From positions 62,001-126,000 of the forward strand of contig CAJUDA010000005.1 in the NCBI GenBank assembly GCA_910584875.1: a stretch of 64,000 nt of DNA. The letters are read 5' to 3'. Within the stretch, counting starts at the first letter, position 1. Every line of letters begins with the position of its first letter. The DNA is from an uncultured Eubacterium sp. (GTDB lineage Bacteria; Bacillota; Clostridia; Lachnospirales; Lachnospiraceae). Under the pieces are notes generated by a model, which saw nothing but the letters and a program-made list of their open reading frames with translations, had not been told where the DNA came from and did not search any database. A program made the translations under genes and the position numbers. Of the stretch, positions 24,978 through 33,749 are shown one piece after another.

Positions 24978-25856
24978 ATGAATATATTAAAGATTGCCTT
25001 ATTGCAGATCGCACCAGGTGGTACACAGAAGGAAAATCTGGAAAAAGGGATTCAGTATTGCCGGAAGGCGAGGGAAGCCGGTGCCGATATCGTACTATTT
25101 CCCGAGATGTGGAGTAATGGGTACAACATCTACAACCGCCCTGTGGACCAGTGGACAGCAGAAGCAATTTCTGTTGACAGCGAATATGTCTGTAAATTTG
25201 GGAATCTGGCAAAAAGGTTAAATATGGCTATTGGCGTTACGCTGCTCGAAAAGTATGAAAAGGGGCCCCGCAATTCACTGATCCTATTTGACCGCTTTGG
25301 GGAACAAAAATTTATCTATGCCAAGGTACACACTTGTGATTTTGATGTAGAACGGAACCTGACGCCCGGTGAGGATTTTTATGTTACGACACTGGATACC
25401 GCCTGCGGTGAAGTGAAGGTTGGCGCGATGATATGCTATGACAGGGAATTTCCTGAGAGTGCCAGGATTCTGATGCTCAAAGGGGCGGAGCTTATTCTTG
25501 TACCCAATGCCTGCCCGATGGAGATAAACCGCCTTTCCCAGCTTCGTGCCAGGGCATTTGAAAATATGCTGGCGGTTGCAACCTGCAATTATCCGGCAGG
25601 CGTACCTGACTGCAATGGCGGTTCCAGTGTTTTTGATGGCGTCGCGTATCTTCCCGGCGTGGAGGAATCGAGGGATATTTGTCTGTTACAGGCGGATGGA
25701 ACAGAGGGGCTTTATGTGGCGGAGCTTGATCTGACACAGCTCCGGCAGTATCGCGAGAGGGAAGTACATGGCAACGCATACCGGCATCCTTTGAAGTATT
25801 CGGTTTTGACAGAGCCCCGGGTTGAACCTCCCTTTGTCAGGGATGATCATAGATGA
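24978..25856 (+). CDS. Carbon-nitrogen hydrolase (nitrilase superfamily)
   Basis: A 292-residue soluble amidohydrolase with the complete Glu-Lys-Cys triad: Glu in IVLFPEMWSNGY (about residue 43), Lys in FIYAKVHTCDF and Cys in VGAMICYDREFPESAR. These enzymes hydrolyse amides or N-carbamoyl compounds. The closest look is to the amidase/N-carbamoyl-D-amino-acid or putrescine-hydrolase branches, but the substrate is not determinable. The ATG at 24978 has a cgaggacgag ribosome-like site. It is downstream of the DJ-1 gene and converges on the XRE gene. Confidence 0.85.
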   Translation: MNILKIALLQIAPGGTQKENLEKGIQYCRKAREAGADIVLFPEMWSNGYNIYNRPVDQWTAEAISVDSEYVCKFGNLAKRLNMAIGVTLLEKYEKGPRNSLILFDRFGEQKFIYAKVHTCDFDVERNLTPGEDFYVTTLDTACGEVKVGAMICYDREFPESARILMLKGAELILVPNACPMEINRLSQLRARAFENMLAVATCNYPAGVPDCNGGSSVFDGVAYLPGVEESRDICLLQADGTEGLYVAELDLTQLRQYREREVHGNAYRHPLKYSVLTEPRVEPPFVRDDHR

Positions 25857-26165
25857 TCCGTCTGTTTGTTCGTTTCTGTATCTGCTGCATTTTTTATATT
25901 TCCCAATTTTTGTGCCAGCCGGATTTTTGCTGCCCGGATTTTTGTGATATTTGGTTCTCCTTTCTCCGTCTAATAGTTCTTCAACTTCGACATCATAATA
26001 CTGGGCAAGCTCAATCAGCAGATCAAAATCCGGCATAGTCGTCCCGTTTTCCCAACGGGAAACGCTTCGGTTGGATACCCCTAATCGTTCAGCAAGTTCC
26101 ATCTGCGTAACCGATTTTTCATGGCGCAGTTTTTTTAGGAATAGACCTGTTTTTTGTTGATCCAT
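25686..26165 (-). CDS. XRE-family HTH regulator, C-terminal part doubtful (possible frameshift)
   Basis: The first 70 or so residues (MDQQKTGLFLKKLRHEKSVT, then QMELAERLGVSNRSVSRWE and YDVEVEELLDGER) are a standard Cro/C1-type helix-turn-helix. After LLDGER the frame becomes low-complexity and runs 171 bases into the opposite-strand hydrolase gene. One base shift near 25975-25985 gives instead KGEPNITKIRAAKIRLAQKL..., ending with a TGA at 25849-25847, a tidy convergent end. So the gene is probably frameshifted or truncated. The start has a strong aaggaggtg. Many relatives carry a membrane domain here, which is missing. Confidence 0.6.
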   Translation of the reverse strand: MDQQKTGLFLKKLRHEKSVTQMELAERLGVSNRSVSRWENGTTMPDFDLLIELAQYYDVEVEELLDGERRTKYHKNPGSKNPAGTKIGKYKKCSRYRNEQTDGSSMIIPDKGRFNPGLCQNRILQRMPVCVAMYFPLAILPELCQIKLRHIKPLCSIRL

Positions 26166-26279
26166 AGGTTTGCACCTCCTTTTGATATCAGCATAGCCCT
26201 TTTCTGTCGAAATGTACAGGTCATGGACTGAGAATTTTGGCATCATCGGTGGCAGGCTGTGGCTATTATCACACAAAAC

Positions 26280-26309
26280 TTGACGCTTTCCGGTATTTCA
26301 TGGTATTAT
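26280..26309 (+). promoter_or_regulatory. Sigma-A promoter of the small membrane protein / PBP operon
   Basis: TTGACG (26280-26285), an 18-bp spacer and TATTAT (26304-26309), 27 bp before the TTG start at 26337. Confidence 0.65.
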
Positions 26310-26336
26310 AGTGGGATATAAAGGGGTGATAAAGCG

Positions 26337-26819
26337 TTGGAAGACAAGAAAGAACGAAAAATAACGATCAGTAAGATCATGACGCCGATCGTTATGATAC
26401 TGTTTATACTGGTATTTCTGTTTTTGCTGAATTTCAACTCATTTTGCCATTTTTGCAACCGGAACAGCTATGAACAGGTTACAGCCACAGTGACACAGAA
26501 GACGACGGATCCGCTGGCGATGCTGATCCCGATGGTGCGGATAAAATATGACTATCAGGGAAAGACCTATGAGGATCGTAAGTATTTTCTGCTCCAACCA
26601 TTATTTGGGCTGCCTTCCGGGGCGGGGAGTGAGCTGGAGATCTATGTAAATAAAGAAGCGCCGGGATATAGTATATTTAAAGAAAATTTTTTCCGTAATA
26701 TTGTAAACTGGCTGCTTCTGGTCTTTGGGGGTGTATTTGTGTCACTTCTGGTCAGAAGGATACGGCAGGGCTTCCGAAACCGTAAAACCCGCAAAATGCA
26801 GAGAGAACGGGAATTGTAA
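26337..26819 (+). CDS. Small membrane protein, DUF3592-like
   Basis: A 160-residue protein with two membrane segments (about 15-35, IMTPIVMILFILVFLFLL, and about 122-140, IVNWLLLVFGGVFVSLLV). Between them is an extracytoplasmic beta-rich loop (YEQVTATVTQKTTDP, VRIKYDYQGKTYED, LEIYVNKEAPGYS) of the DUF3592 kind. The tail is basic. The start is a TTG with aggggtg upstream. It is followed after 14 bp by the penicillin-binding protein gene, so the two probably form an operon. Function is unknown. Confidence 0.7.
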   Translation: MEDKKERKITISKIMTPIVMILFILVFLFLLNFNSFCHFCNRNSYEQVTATVTQKTTDPLAMLIPMVRIKYDYQGKTYEDRKYFLLQPLFGLPSGAGSELEIYVNKEAPGYSIFKENFFRNIVNWLLLVFGGVFVSLLVRRIRQGFRNRKTRKMQREREL

Positions 26820-26833
26820 ATAGGAGGGAAATG

Positions 26834-29725
26834 ATGTCAAAAATAAAACAGTTTATACAGGATCATGTATGGGCAAGGCGGACGCTTAAAGTGATCACGT
26901 TTCCGTTTTGGCTGATATATAAGATCATTACATTTATTATGAACTTTTCTAAAGTCATACTGAATGTATGCCTGATCATGCTGCTGATACTGGTGCTGGC
27001 AGGCGGGTTTGTATATGCCCGCGTAATGCCGATGTACGAGAAGGCGTGTGAAGAAGCATATGATAAATTGACAAATCTGGACGAGAGTAATTTTCATATG
27101 CTGTCCAATACAAAGGTCTATGATAAAAATGGCAAAAAAATCGGTGAGACCAACAGTGGATCCTATCATTATGTTAAGATAAAGGATATCTCACCGTACA
27201 TCCAGAATGGTTATATTGCGACAGAGGACAAGCGGTTTAAGGAACATGCCGGTATTGACCTGCAGTCCCTGACCCGTGCCGGACTGGCGCTGATTTCCCA
27301 TAATGGACAGATCACACAGGGGGGCAGCACCATCACCCAGCAGGTGATCAAAAACAACCTGCTGTCGCAGGAACAGACATTCGAGAGAAAGCTGACAGAG
27401 GCGTTATTAGCGCCGGCACTGGAGAAAAAGTTTAACAAAGCTGAGATCATGGAATTTTATTGCAACAGTAACTTTTACGGAAACCGGTGCTATGGGGTGG
27501 AGACGGCATCGCAGTTCTATTTCGGCTGCTCAGCAAAGGATGTGACACTGGCACAGGCAGCCATGCTCTGCGGCGTGTCAAACAGTCCCAACAAATGCAA
27601 TCCGGTGGCTAGTAAAGAGAAAGCAAATGAAAAAAAGAAACAGGTTCTTGCAGATATGCTGGAGAACGGCTTTATCACGAAAAAGGAATACGACGCCGCG
27701 ATGAAGGAAAAGATTAAGATCGTCGGTGTAGAAGATGAGTCCGGGTCGGAAAACTATATGGTGAGCTACGCCATAGATTGTGCAGCGCTGCAGATGATGC
27801 GGGAAGAAGGGTTTGAGTTTAAATACATCTTTGCGGATGCGGATGAGCAGAAAAAATACAAAAAGAAGTATACGGATACGTACAGGGCAAAATCCGCAGA
27901 GATCCGTGCCGGGGGTTATAAACTTTATACTTCCCTGGATCAGAAACTGCAGAAAAAGCTTCAGGAGTCTGTGGCGAATACATTGTCCAGTTTTACAGAG
28001 AAGAATAAAAAGACGAAGAAATATGCCCTGCAGAGTGCTGCCATGTGTATTGACAATGATACACAGTTTGTAGTGGCAGTTGTGGGAGGCCGTACAAAAA
28101 ATGACGAGTATAACAGGGCATTTCTGTCAGTGCGTCAGCCGGGATCGACGATCAAACCAATTCTGGATTATGCGCCGGCGATCGACAACGGTGTGATCAA
28201 TGGCTCCAGTATCATCAATGATAGTAAAGTATATTGGGATACCGGCAACAAGAAGAGCTACAGCCCTAAAAACAGCGGTGGTGGTTTTCATGGAAAGGTT
28301 ACCGCAAGAGAGGGGCTGGCACGGAGTTTGAATACAGTTGCTTTTCAGATCTTTAAAAAGACTGGGATTGAGACATCCCTCAGTTATATGGACAAGCTGC
28401 GGTTTTCTTCCCTGTCTTATGCCGACAATTCGGCGCCTGCGATTTCTCTTGGCGGGTTTACATATGGTGTGACGGTCAATGATATGTGCCGTGCGTATGC
28501 AACTCTTGAGAATGAAGGTCAGCTTAGTTCCCGTACATGTCTGATGAAGATTGAACATGAGACGCAGGGGCTTGTGTATGAGGCGCCGGAAAAGGAAGAG
28601 AGTGAGAGTGAAGTCTATTCTGCCGATACGGCATATATTGTAAAGGATATGATGCAGGGTACCCTGGCTGAGGCATATGGAACAGGGCGTTCCGCTTACA
28701 ATGACAAGCAGATTTTTGCCGGGAAGACGGGGACTACCAGCAGTAACAAGGACGCCTGGTTTTGTGGATTTAGCGCCTATTATACAACGGCAGTATGGAT
28801 CGGCTATGATACCCCGAGAGAGATGACAGGGATGTATGGCGGCACATATCCGCTCAGGATCTGGTCCTCCTACATGAACAGCATTCACAAAAAAAAGGAA
28901 AAACGAGATTTTGAGATACCGTCCTCCCTGCAGCTGCGTAAGGTATCGGGCGGCAGTCTTACCAGCAGTAAGAAAGCGATCGATTATAAATCATCGTCCC
29001 GTTATTACAGTCAGCGGCCGTCCGGCTATGATTATTATTCCACCCTGAACCGTAAGCGGAGTTCGGAGTGGAAGATCAATTACAAACTGGAGGCAGCAAA
29101 GAAGGAGGCCGAAAAGGTCGTAAGTGATTTTGAAACCTATAAGATCACCAATGTTAAGACGGCTGTCGCATTTGAGCAGCGATATAACGATGTGGTCGCC
29201 GCTATCGAGGAGATCCCGGATGAGTATGAACAGCAAATATATAAAGAACGCGCGGCAAAGAAATATGATTCGCTGAACAATGAAGTGATGGATAAATGGC
29301 AGGATGCCATCAGCGAATATCAGGTGGATAAGGTTGAGAAAGCACAGAGGCAGCAAAAGGTAGATGCAGAAGATTCTCTTAAAAAGGCAAAGGAGACCTT
29401 GAAGAAGAACCGTATTAAAAAGATCCAGTGGTATATCCATACGCTGAATGGACGATCCTATTATTCGAGTGTTACAAAGCTGCTGATCAAAGACGGCAAG
29501 AAGGCTCTTAAGAGAGTAAAGGGTTACTCCGAATATGATTCGCTAAAGAAAGAGTGGGACAATGCTGTCAAGAGGGCGGAGAAGCTTCCGAAACCGCCGA
29601 AGGATTCATCGCCGCCGCAGAATGGCTATGACGGACAGAAACCGGATCCGGATAAATATCCGGATGAAACTCCTTCCAGTACGGCAACGCCGACGCCGAC
29701 GCCGGTCCCGACGGCGGCACCATAA
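26834..29725 (+). CDS. Bifunctional class A penicillin-binding protein (PBP1a-type)
   Basis: It polymerises and cross-links peptidoglycan outside the membrane. The 963-residue protein has an N-terminal membrane anchor (about 36-60, ILNVCLIMLLILVLAGGFVY). The GT51 glycosyltransferase domain shows ATEDKRFKEHAGID (catalytic Glu), GGSTITQQVIKN and RKLTEALLAPALEKKFNK. The transpeptidase domain shows SxxK RQPGSTIKPILD, SLNT and AGKTGTTSSNKDAWF. After residue about 690 comes a 250-residue charged, probably coiled-coil extension, then a Pro/Thr-rich tail (TPTPTPVPTAAP). The ATG at 26834 is best spaced from ggagg; 26831 is possible. Confidence 0.93.
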   Translation: MSKIKQFIQDHVWARRTLKVITFPFWLIYKIITFIMNFSKVILNVCLIMLLILVLAGGFVYARVMPMYEKACEEAYDKLTNLDESNFHMLSNTKVYDKNGKKIGETNSGSYHYVKIKDISPYIQNGYIATEDKRFKEHAGIDLQSLTRAGLALISHNGQITQGGSTITQQVIKNNLLSQEQTFERKLTEALLAPALEKKFNKAEIMEFYCNSNFYGNRCYGVETASQFYFGCSAKDVTLAQAAMLCGVSNSPNKCNPVASKEKANEKKKQVLADMLENGFITKKEYDAAMKEKIKIVGVEDESGSENYMVSYAIDCAALQMMREEGFEFKYIFADADEQKKYKKKYTDTYRAKSAEIRAGGYKLYTSLDQKLQKKLQESVANTLSSFTEKNKKTKKYALQSAAMCIDNDTQFVVAVVGGRTKNDEYNRAFLSVRQPGSTIKPILDYAPAIDNGVINGSSIINDSKVYWDTGNKKSYSPKNSGGGFHGKVTAREGLARSLNTVAFQIFKKTGIETSLSYMDKLRFSSLSYADNSAPAISLGGFTYGVTVNDMCRAYATLENEGQLSSRTCLMKIEHETQGLVYEAPEKEESESEVYSADTAYIVKDMMQGTLAEAYGTGRSAYNDKQIFAGKTGTTSSNKDAWFCGFSAYYTTAVWIGYDTPREMTGMYGGTYPLRIWSSYMNSIHKKKEKRDFEIPSSLQLRKVSGGSLTSSKKAIDYKSSSRYYSQRPSGYDYYSTLNRKRSSEWKINYKLEAAKKEAEKVVSDFETYKITNVKTAVAFEQRYNDVVAAIEEIPDEYEQQIYKERAAKKYDSLNNEVMDKWQDAISEYQVDKVEKAQRQQKVDAEDSLKKAKETLKKNRIKKIQWYIHTLNGRSYYSSVTKLLIKDGKKALKRVKGYSEYDSLKKEWDNAVKRAEKLPKPPKDSSPPQNGYDGQKPDPDKYPDETPSSTATPTPTPVPTAAP

Positions 29726-29735
29726 CGATAAGACC

Positions 29736-29773
29736 AAAAAGAGAGGGCATCCAATTTGGATTCCCTCTCTTTT
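29736..29773. terminator. Bidirectional terminator between the PBP gene and trpS
   Basis: Perfect stem AAAAGAGAGGG / CCCTCTCTTTT with A-run and T-run on its two sides, so it can end both converging transcripts. Confidence 0.88.
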
Positions 29774-29790
29774 AAGAATCAGGTTTTCAT

Positions 29791-30834
29791 TCAATTAAAA
29801 TAGTCGATCTTCATGGCGTGTTTTACTTCGTCCAGTGTGCGGGCGGCAGTCTCTTTTGCCCTGATACTGCCCTGATGCAGTATTTCCATAAGGGCAGGGA
29901 TATCCTTTTCCAGTTCTTTTCGTTTTGCCTGAATCGGGGATAACTCTTCCATGAGGACAGAGTAGAGGAATTTTTTAACCTTTACATCACCAAGCCCGCC
30001 CCGTGTATAATGATCCTTCAACTCCTGCAGACAGCTGTAATCCGGCAGGTATTCGGCAAAGAGTTCATCCCGGCAGAATGCATCCAGATAAGTAAATACC
30101 GTGTTGCCCTCCAGTTTCCCAGGATCTTCAATGCGGATATGATCCGGGTCGGTGAACATTCCCATGATCTTTTTGCGGATATCCTCCGGCTCATCGGACA
30201 GATAGATGCAGTTGCCGAGGGACTTGCTCATCTTTGCCTTGCCGTCCGTACCGGGCAGACGCATACAGACGGTATTCTCTGGCAGAAGAGCGTCCGGTTC
30301 GACCAGGACCTCGTCATAGGTAGAGTTAAAGCTCCGCACGATCTCCCGTGCCTGTTCGATCATCGGCAGCTGGTCATCCCCTACTGGTACCGTAGTGGCT
30401 TTAAATGCCGTAATGTCTGCCGCCTGACTGATGGGATACGTAAAAAATCCCACCGGTATGCTCGCGTTGAATCCCCGCATCTGGATCTCTGATTTGACGG
30501 TAGGGTTCCTTTTCAGGCGGGAAACCGTCACCAGATTACTATAATAAAATGTCAGTTCCGTCAGCTCGGATACATAGGACTGCACAAAAAGGGTTGATTT
30601 TTCCGGATCCAGCCCGCAGGACATGTAGTCCAGCGCCACCTGCGAAATATTACTCCGCACCTTTTCCGGGTTGTCTGCATTGTCTGTCAGAGCCTGGGCG
30701 TCGGCGATCATAATGTAAATGGCGTCATATCCGCCGGAATTCTGTAGTTCAACCCGGCGTTTAAGGGAGCCGGCATAATGTCCCACATGAAGCCTGCCGG
30801 TAGGTCTGTCGCCGGTCAATATAATTTTATTCAT
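29791..30834 (-). CDS. trpS: Tryptophanyl-tRNA synthetase
   Basis: It charges tRNA-Trp. The 347-residue class I synthetase has GDRPTGRLHVGHYAGSL (the HIGH-type motif, here HVGH), the ADAQALTDN segment, VPVGDDQLPMIEQAREI and AKMSKSLGN (KMSKS). Length is typical. A ctggagg ribosome site is 6-8 nt before the ATG. It is the only minus-strand gene in this half of the window. I saw no T-box leader in the 5' region. Confidence 0.96.
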   Translation of the reverse strand: MNKIILTGDRPTGRLHVGHYAGSLKRRVELQNSGGYDAIYIMIADAQALTDNADNPEKVRSNISQVALDYMSCGLDPEKSTLFVQSYVSELTELTFYYSNLVTVSRLKRNPTVKSEIQMRGFNASIPVGFFTYPISQAADITAFKATTVPVGDDQLPMIEQAREIVRSFNSTYDEVLVEPDALLPENTVCMRLPGTDGKAKMSKSLGNCIYLSDEPEDIRKKIMGMFTDPDHIRIEDPGKLEGNTVFTYLDAFCRDELFAEYLPDYSCLQELKDHYTRGGLGDVKVKKFLYSVLMEELSPIQAKRKELEKDIPALMEILHQGSIRAKETAARTLDEVKHAMKIDYFN

Positions 30835-30886
30835 ACTATCCTCCAGTATTTAATGTATAAGAGTGCCTTGTCTGGCCACCCCTACT

Positions 30887-30915
30887 ATTTTAATGTCATT
30901 TAGGAGAATTGTCAA
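30887..30915 (-). promoter_or_regulatory. Sigma-A promoter of trpS
   Basis: On the minus strand TTGACA (30915-30910), a 17-bp spacer and TAAAAT (30892-30887). Confidence 0.7.
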
Positions 30916-31002
30916 ATAGTCTTTGGTTGTATTCTGTGTGAAACAACAGGCATAAGATGGGATAGACAGGCGTATAGTAGTATTAGAGGGAGGAAAAGGC
31001 TG

Positions 31003-31887
31003 ATGAATTATATGCGCAAGGTAATCTATCTGAAAAAGTGGGAAAATAAAATACTGATATCAGGACAGGGATTTGCCCGCCTTGAAAAAAAGAAAGGTTA
31101 TTTTATCCTGCATGTGTCACTGCAGAATGTTGTGCTTCCGGGAGAAAATCCGATATACATAGTATATGAAAAAGAGGGAAGCTTTTATGCGTCTCTGATT
31201 GGGACAACCGGACTGGCGGACCAGTGGGACTACCGCTGCCTGTCCGGAGAGCTGCCGGAGGGGCTGCAGGCAGAGCAGATCTGCGGCATCCTGATCGGGG
31301 AGGAAAAGCACTATCTGTCCGGTCTGTGTCAGGAACATACAGGAGATCTTTTATATGAAAATGTGACGTTTGTCCAGAGAGAGGAGACGGATTCCGAACC
31401 GCAGATTCCGCCTGAGCCGGAGATGAAATCAGAGCAGGGGACACCATCTGAGCAGGAAGTGCCCACAGAGCCGGAGGTGGCAGAAGAGAAGGATCCGGTT
31501 CATGCCGGGGAGGACGATACCATGCATGCAGAAGCAGCAGTGGAACGGCAGCCGGGTCACGATTCTTTTCTGGAAGGACTTACCGAAATGTATCCCTTTG
31601 AGGATGATGAGATTGAGTGGTGTTATCAGATCAGACCCGAAGATTTCAATCAGTTTCCCATGGAATACTGGCATTATGCCAAAAACAGTTTTTTGCTCCA
31701 GGGATTTTACAATTACCGGCATTTGGTGTATGCTCATACAAAGGGCAAAAATTATATCGGGGTACCGGGACAGTTTATCCGCAAGGAGCAGTATCTTGCG
31801 GTACGATTTGGTTTCCAGAAATTTAAACAAGTCCGCAAAAAGTCCCTGTCCATGGGAGACTACGGATACTGGATGAGAGAATTGTGA
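31003..31887 (+). CDS. Uncharacterised protein, possibly DUF6128 family
   Basis: A 294-residue soluble protein without signal peptide. Residues 1-125 form a beta-rich N-terminal domain (VIYLKKWENKILISGQGFAR, IYIVYEKEGSFYASLIGTT). Residues about 128-195 are a low-complexity acidic linker of Glu/Pro repeats. The C-terminus is a conserved-looking domain (WCYQIRPEDFNQFPMEYWHY, NSFLLQGFYNYRHLV, YIGVPGQFIRKEQYLAVRFG). I associate this layout with a Lachnospiraceae family of unknown function. The start has gagggagg upstream. It lies 19 bp before tadA and is probably in its operon. Confidence 0.65.
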   Translation: MNYMRKVIYLKKWENKILISGQGFARLEKKKGYFILHVSLQNVVLPGENPIYIVYEKEGSFYASLIGTTGLADQWDYRCLSGELPEGLQAEQICGILIGEEKHYLSGLCQEHTGDLLYENVTFVQREETDSEPQIPPEPEMKSEQGTPSEQEVPTEPEVAEEKDPVHAGEDDTMHAEAAVERQPGHDSFLEGLTEMYPFEDDEIEWCYQIRPEDFNQFPMEYWHYAKNSFLLQGFYNYRHLVYAHTKGKNYIGVPGQFIRKEQYLAVRFGFQKFKQVRKKSLSMGDYGYWMREL

Positions 31888-31906
31888 GGAAAGGAATATA
31901 CAGAGG

Positions 31907-32365
31907 ATGATGGATGAAAAATATATGAGAGCGGCGGTCCGGCAGGCAAAAAAGGCATATCAGAGAGAGGAAACACCGATCGGGTGCGTGATTGTTTATG
32001 AGGACCGCATTATTGCAAGAGGCTATAATAAGAGAAACTGGAAAAAGAATACACTGGCACATGCGGAGATTCTTGCCATCAACAAGGCAAGCAGGGTGCT
32101 GGGCGACTGGCGGCTGGAGAACTGTACGATGTACGTCACGCTGGAACCATGTCCGATGTGTGCCGGGGCCATTGTACAGGCAAGGATTCCGAGGGTAGTG
32201 ATCGGAAGCATGAATCCGAAGGCGGGCTGTGCAGGTTCGGTTATGAACATCCTGCAGACCCCGGGGTTTAATCATCAGGCGGAGCTTGTCTGCGGCGTCC
32301 TGGAGGAGGAGTGCAGCCGGCTGATGACATCCTTTTTCCGGGAACTCCGCTTAAAGAAGAAATAA
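31907..32365 (+). CDS. tadA: tRNA-specific adenosine deaminase TadA
   Basis: It deaminates A34 of tRNA-Arg (ACG) to inosine. The 152-residue protein has the zinc-dependent deaminase signature: HAEILAI (His ligand plus catalytic Glu) and LEPCPMCAGAIVQARI (two Cys ligands), plus the typical GCAGSVMNIL and C-terminal FFRELRLKKK. Length is normal for bacterial TadA. In many Clostridia tadA sits next to the SRP RNA gene; here about 4.8 kb of lipoprotein and ABC-transporter genes separate them. Confidence 0.94.
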   Translation: MMDEKYMRAAVRQAKKAYQREETPIGCVIVYEDRIIARGYNKRNWKKNTLAHAEILAINKASRVLGDWRLENCTMYVTLEPCPMCAGAIVQARIPRVVIGSMNPKAGCAGSVMNILQTPGFNHQAELVCGVLEEECSRLMTSFFRELRLKKK

Positions 32366-32379
32366 TGTGAAATATAAGA

Positions 32380-32412
32380 AAGTAAAGCAGATCTGGTGCT
32401 TTACTTTTTTTT
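32380..32412 (+). terminator. Rho-independent terminator after tadA
   Basis: Stem AAGTAAAGCA / TGCTTTACTT (32380-32389 and 32397-32406) running directly into a T-tract. Confidence 0.88.
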
Positions 32413-32469
32413 GATACTGCGTTATTATGATAGATAATAGAATGAATTTTCAAAAAGGAGGAGAATATT

Positions 32470-33567
32470 ATGATACGTAAAAGGGTGCTGGCAGGATTGC
32501 TGGTAATGGTTCTGGTGTTCTGTCTTACGGGATGTATGGAGATGCGTCTGGAGGATAAAATTTCTAAAAATGGTACATATACAGAGCTGATGGTACTGTA
32601 TCTGGATAAAGAGGCAGTCGTGGAATATATGAAAGATTCCCTGGGTGAGGAGTATGTGGAGTATTTCAATGATCTCATGGAAGAACAGGGCTTTTCCCTG
32701 CGGACGGTAGACGGGAAAGAGTATTATGCCAGCAAACCGCAGACACAGAGAAGCAGTATTGTTAAGATGAGCAGGGAAAATCAGAAAGAATCTGTCAAAG
32801 GCAGTTATCGGATCTGGGAGACGGGGATCTATATGGATATCAAGGCGCTGCTCGGTGAATTTACGGGATCTTTGGATTCCCTGGATTCTCTGACGGCAGA
32901 TGATGTGGATGCCCAGATGGCAAAAGAAGAATATGAGAAAATGCTTGCGGCCTCTTATATGGTTTATACAATATCGTTTGATTATGACATTGTGAAAACA
33001 GATAAAAATGGTACGATCAACAGCGCCAACCCCAGACAGGCATCCTGGAAGATCTCACTGGATCCGTCAAAGACGATGCCTGTGATCGAGGCATATTGCA
33101 AATCCGATATCAAGGTCAGCGGGGTGACGCAGGGGGCGACCTACAGGAAAGCGAAAAAAGTGAAGTTCCAGGGAGCAGTTTCTGCCACTTATAAAGGGAA
33201 AAAAGTAAAAAGCGGCACGACCTTTAAGAAACACGGACAGCATACCCTGATCCTGAAAGCGGCAAGCGGGGAGCAGCGTACCGTTACCTTCTTTATCGAT
33301 AAGAAAAAGCCGGTAGTCAGAGGGGTAAAAAACAAAAAGACATATAAGAAAGCGAAATATATTTATATCGATGATGATGACAGCGGCGTTGCTTCTATCA
33401 AGATCAATGGCAAAAAGAAAGACCCGTCGGTGAGTGGTTTTACCATCAAGAAAAAGGGAACCAATACGATCGTCGTCAAAGATAAGGTCGGTAATACGAC
33501 AAAGATCAAGGTGAAGATCAAACTGAAAAAGAGTAAAAAGAAAAGCAAAAAGAGTAAGAAGAAATAA
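32470..33567 (+). CDS. Lipoprotein with lysine-rich C-terminus
   Basis: A 365-residue protein with a lipoprotein signal: KR-rich start, hydrophobic stretch and lipobox LTGC (Cys22), so anchored to the outer face of the membrane. Residues 23-200 are a mixed domain I do not recognise. From about 215 two or three Ig-like/beta repeats occur (VSGVTQGATYRKAKKVKFQG, HGQHTLILKAASGEQRTVTF, GVKNKKTYKKAKYIYIDDDD), and the protein ends in about 20 almost pure Lys/Ser residues. The tail resembles that of the lectin adhesin at 10360 and may bind wall polymers. It is flanked by terminators and so is a single-gene transcript. Function is unknown. Confidence 0.75.
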   Translation: MIRKRVLAGLLVMVLVFCLTGCMEMRLEDKISKNGTYTELMVLYLDKEAVVEYMKDSLGEEYVEYFNDLMEEQGFSLRTVDGKEYYASKPQTQRSSIVKMSRENQKESVKGSYRIWETGIYMDIKALLGEFTGSLDSLDSLTADDVDAQMAKEEYEKMLAASYMVYTISFDYDIVKTDKNGTINSANPRQASWKISLDPSKTMPVIEAYCKSDIKVSGVTQGATYRKAKKVKFQGAVSATYKGKKVKSGTTFKKHGQHTLILKAASGEQRTVTFFIDKKKPVVRGVKNKKTYKKAKYIYIDDDDSGVASIKINGKKKDPSVSGFTIKKKGTNTIVVKDKVGNTTKIKVKIKLKKSKKKSKKSKKK

Positions 33568-33582
33568 AGGTTATGATGGAAG

Positions 33583-33623
33583 GATATGCGGGATGCCGGG
33601 AGATGGTGTCCCACATATCTTTT
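33583..33623 (+). terminator. Rho-independent terminator after the lipoprotein gene
   Basis: Stem GATATGCGGGA / TCCCACATATC (one mismatch) followed by TTTTCTT. Confidence 0.7.
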
Positions 33624-33631
33624 CTTACAAA

Positions 33632-33661
33632 ACTGTCACATTAGAGTCATTCTACTGTCAC
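33632..33661 (+). promoter_or_regulatory. Direct repeat ACTGTCAC upstream of the ABC transporter (candidate operator)
   Basis: ACTGTCAC occurs at 33632-33639 and 33654-33661, 22 bp apart (two helical turns). It is followed by a TAAGATAT-like -10 region near 33671-33680 with no good -35. That layout is typical of tandem sites for an OmpR-type response regulator activating a transporter operon. Confidence 0.4.
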
Positions 33662-33749
33662 CTGGTAATGATAAGATATATGCTGTAAGATAGAAATAGT
33701 TTAAATCGCAGATCTTATGAAAAAGGTTTGGCGTAGAAAGAGGGAAACG

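Noticed and set aside
28451..28467. GGCGGGTTTACAT in the PBP gene, partly matching the dispersed hairpin core
   Set aside because: It codes for the conserved transpeptidase stretch, and no pairing arm follows.
28127..28888. 253-codon open frame opposite the PBP gene
   Set aside because: Shadow of the transpeptidase domain.
30835..31002. T-box leader expected upstream of trpS
   Set aside because: No T-box sequence or terminator/antiterminator pair was seen on the minus strand.
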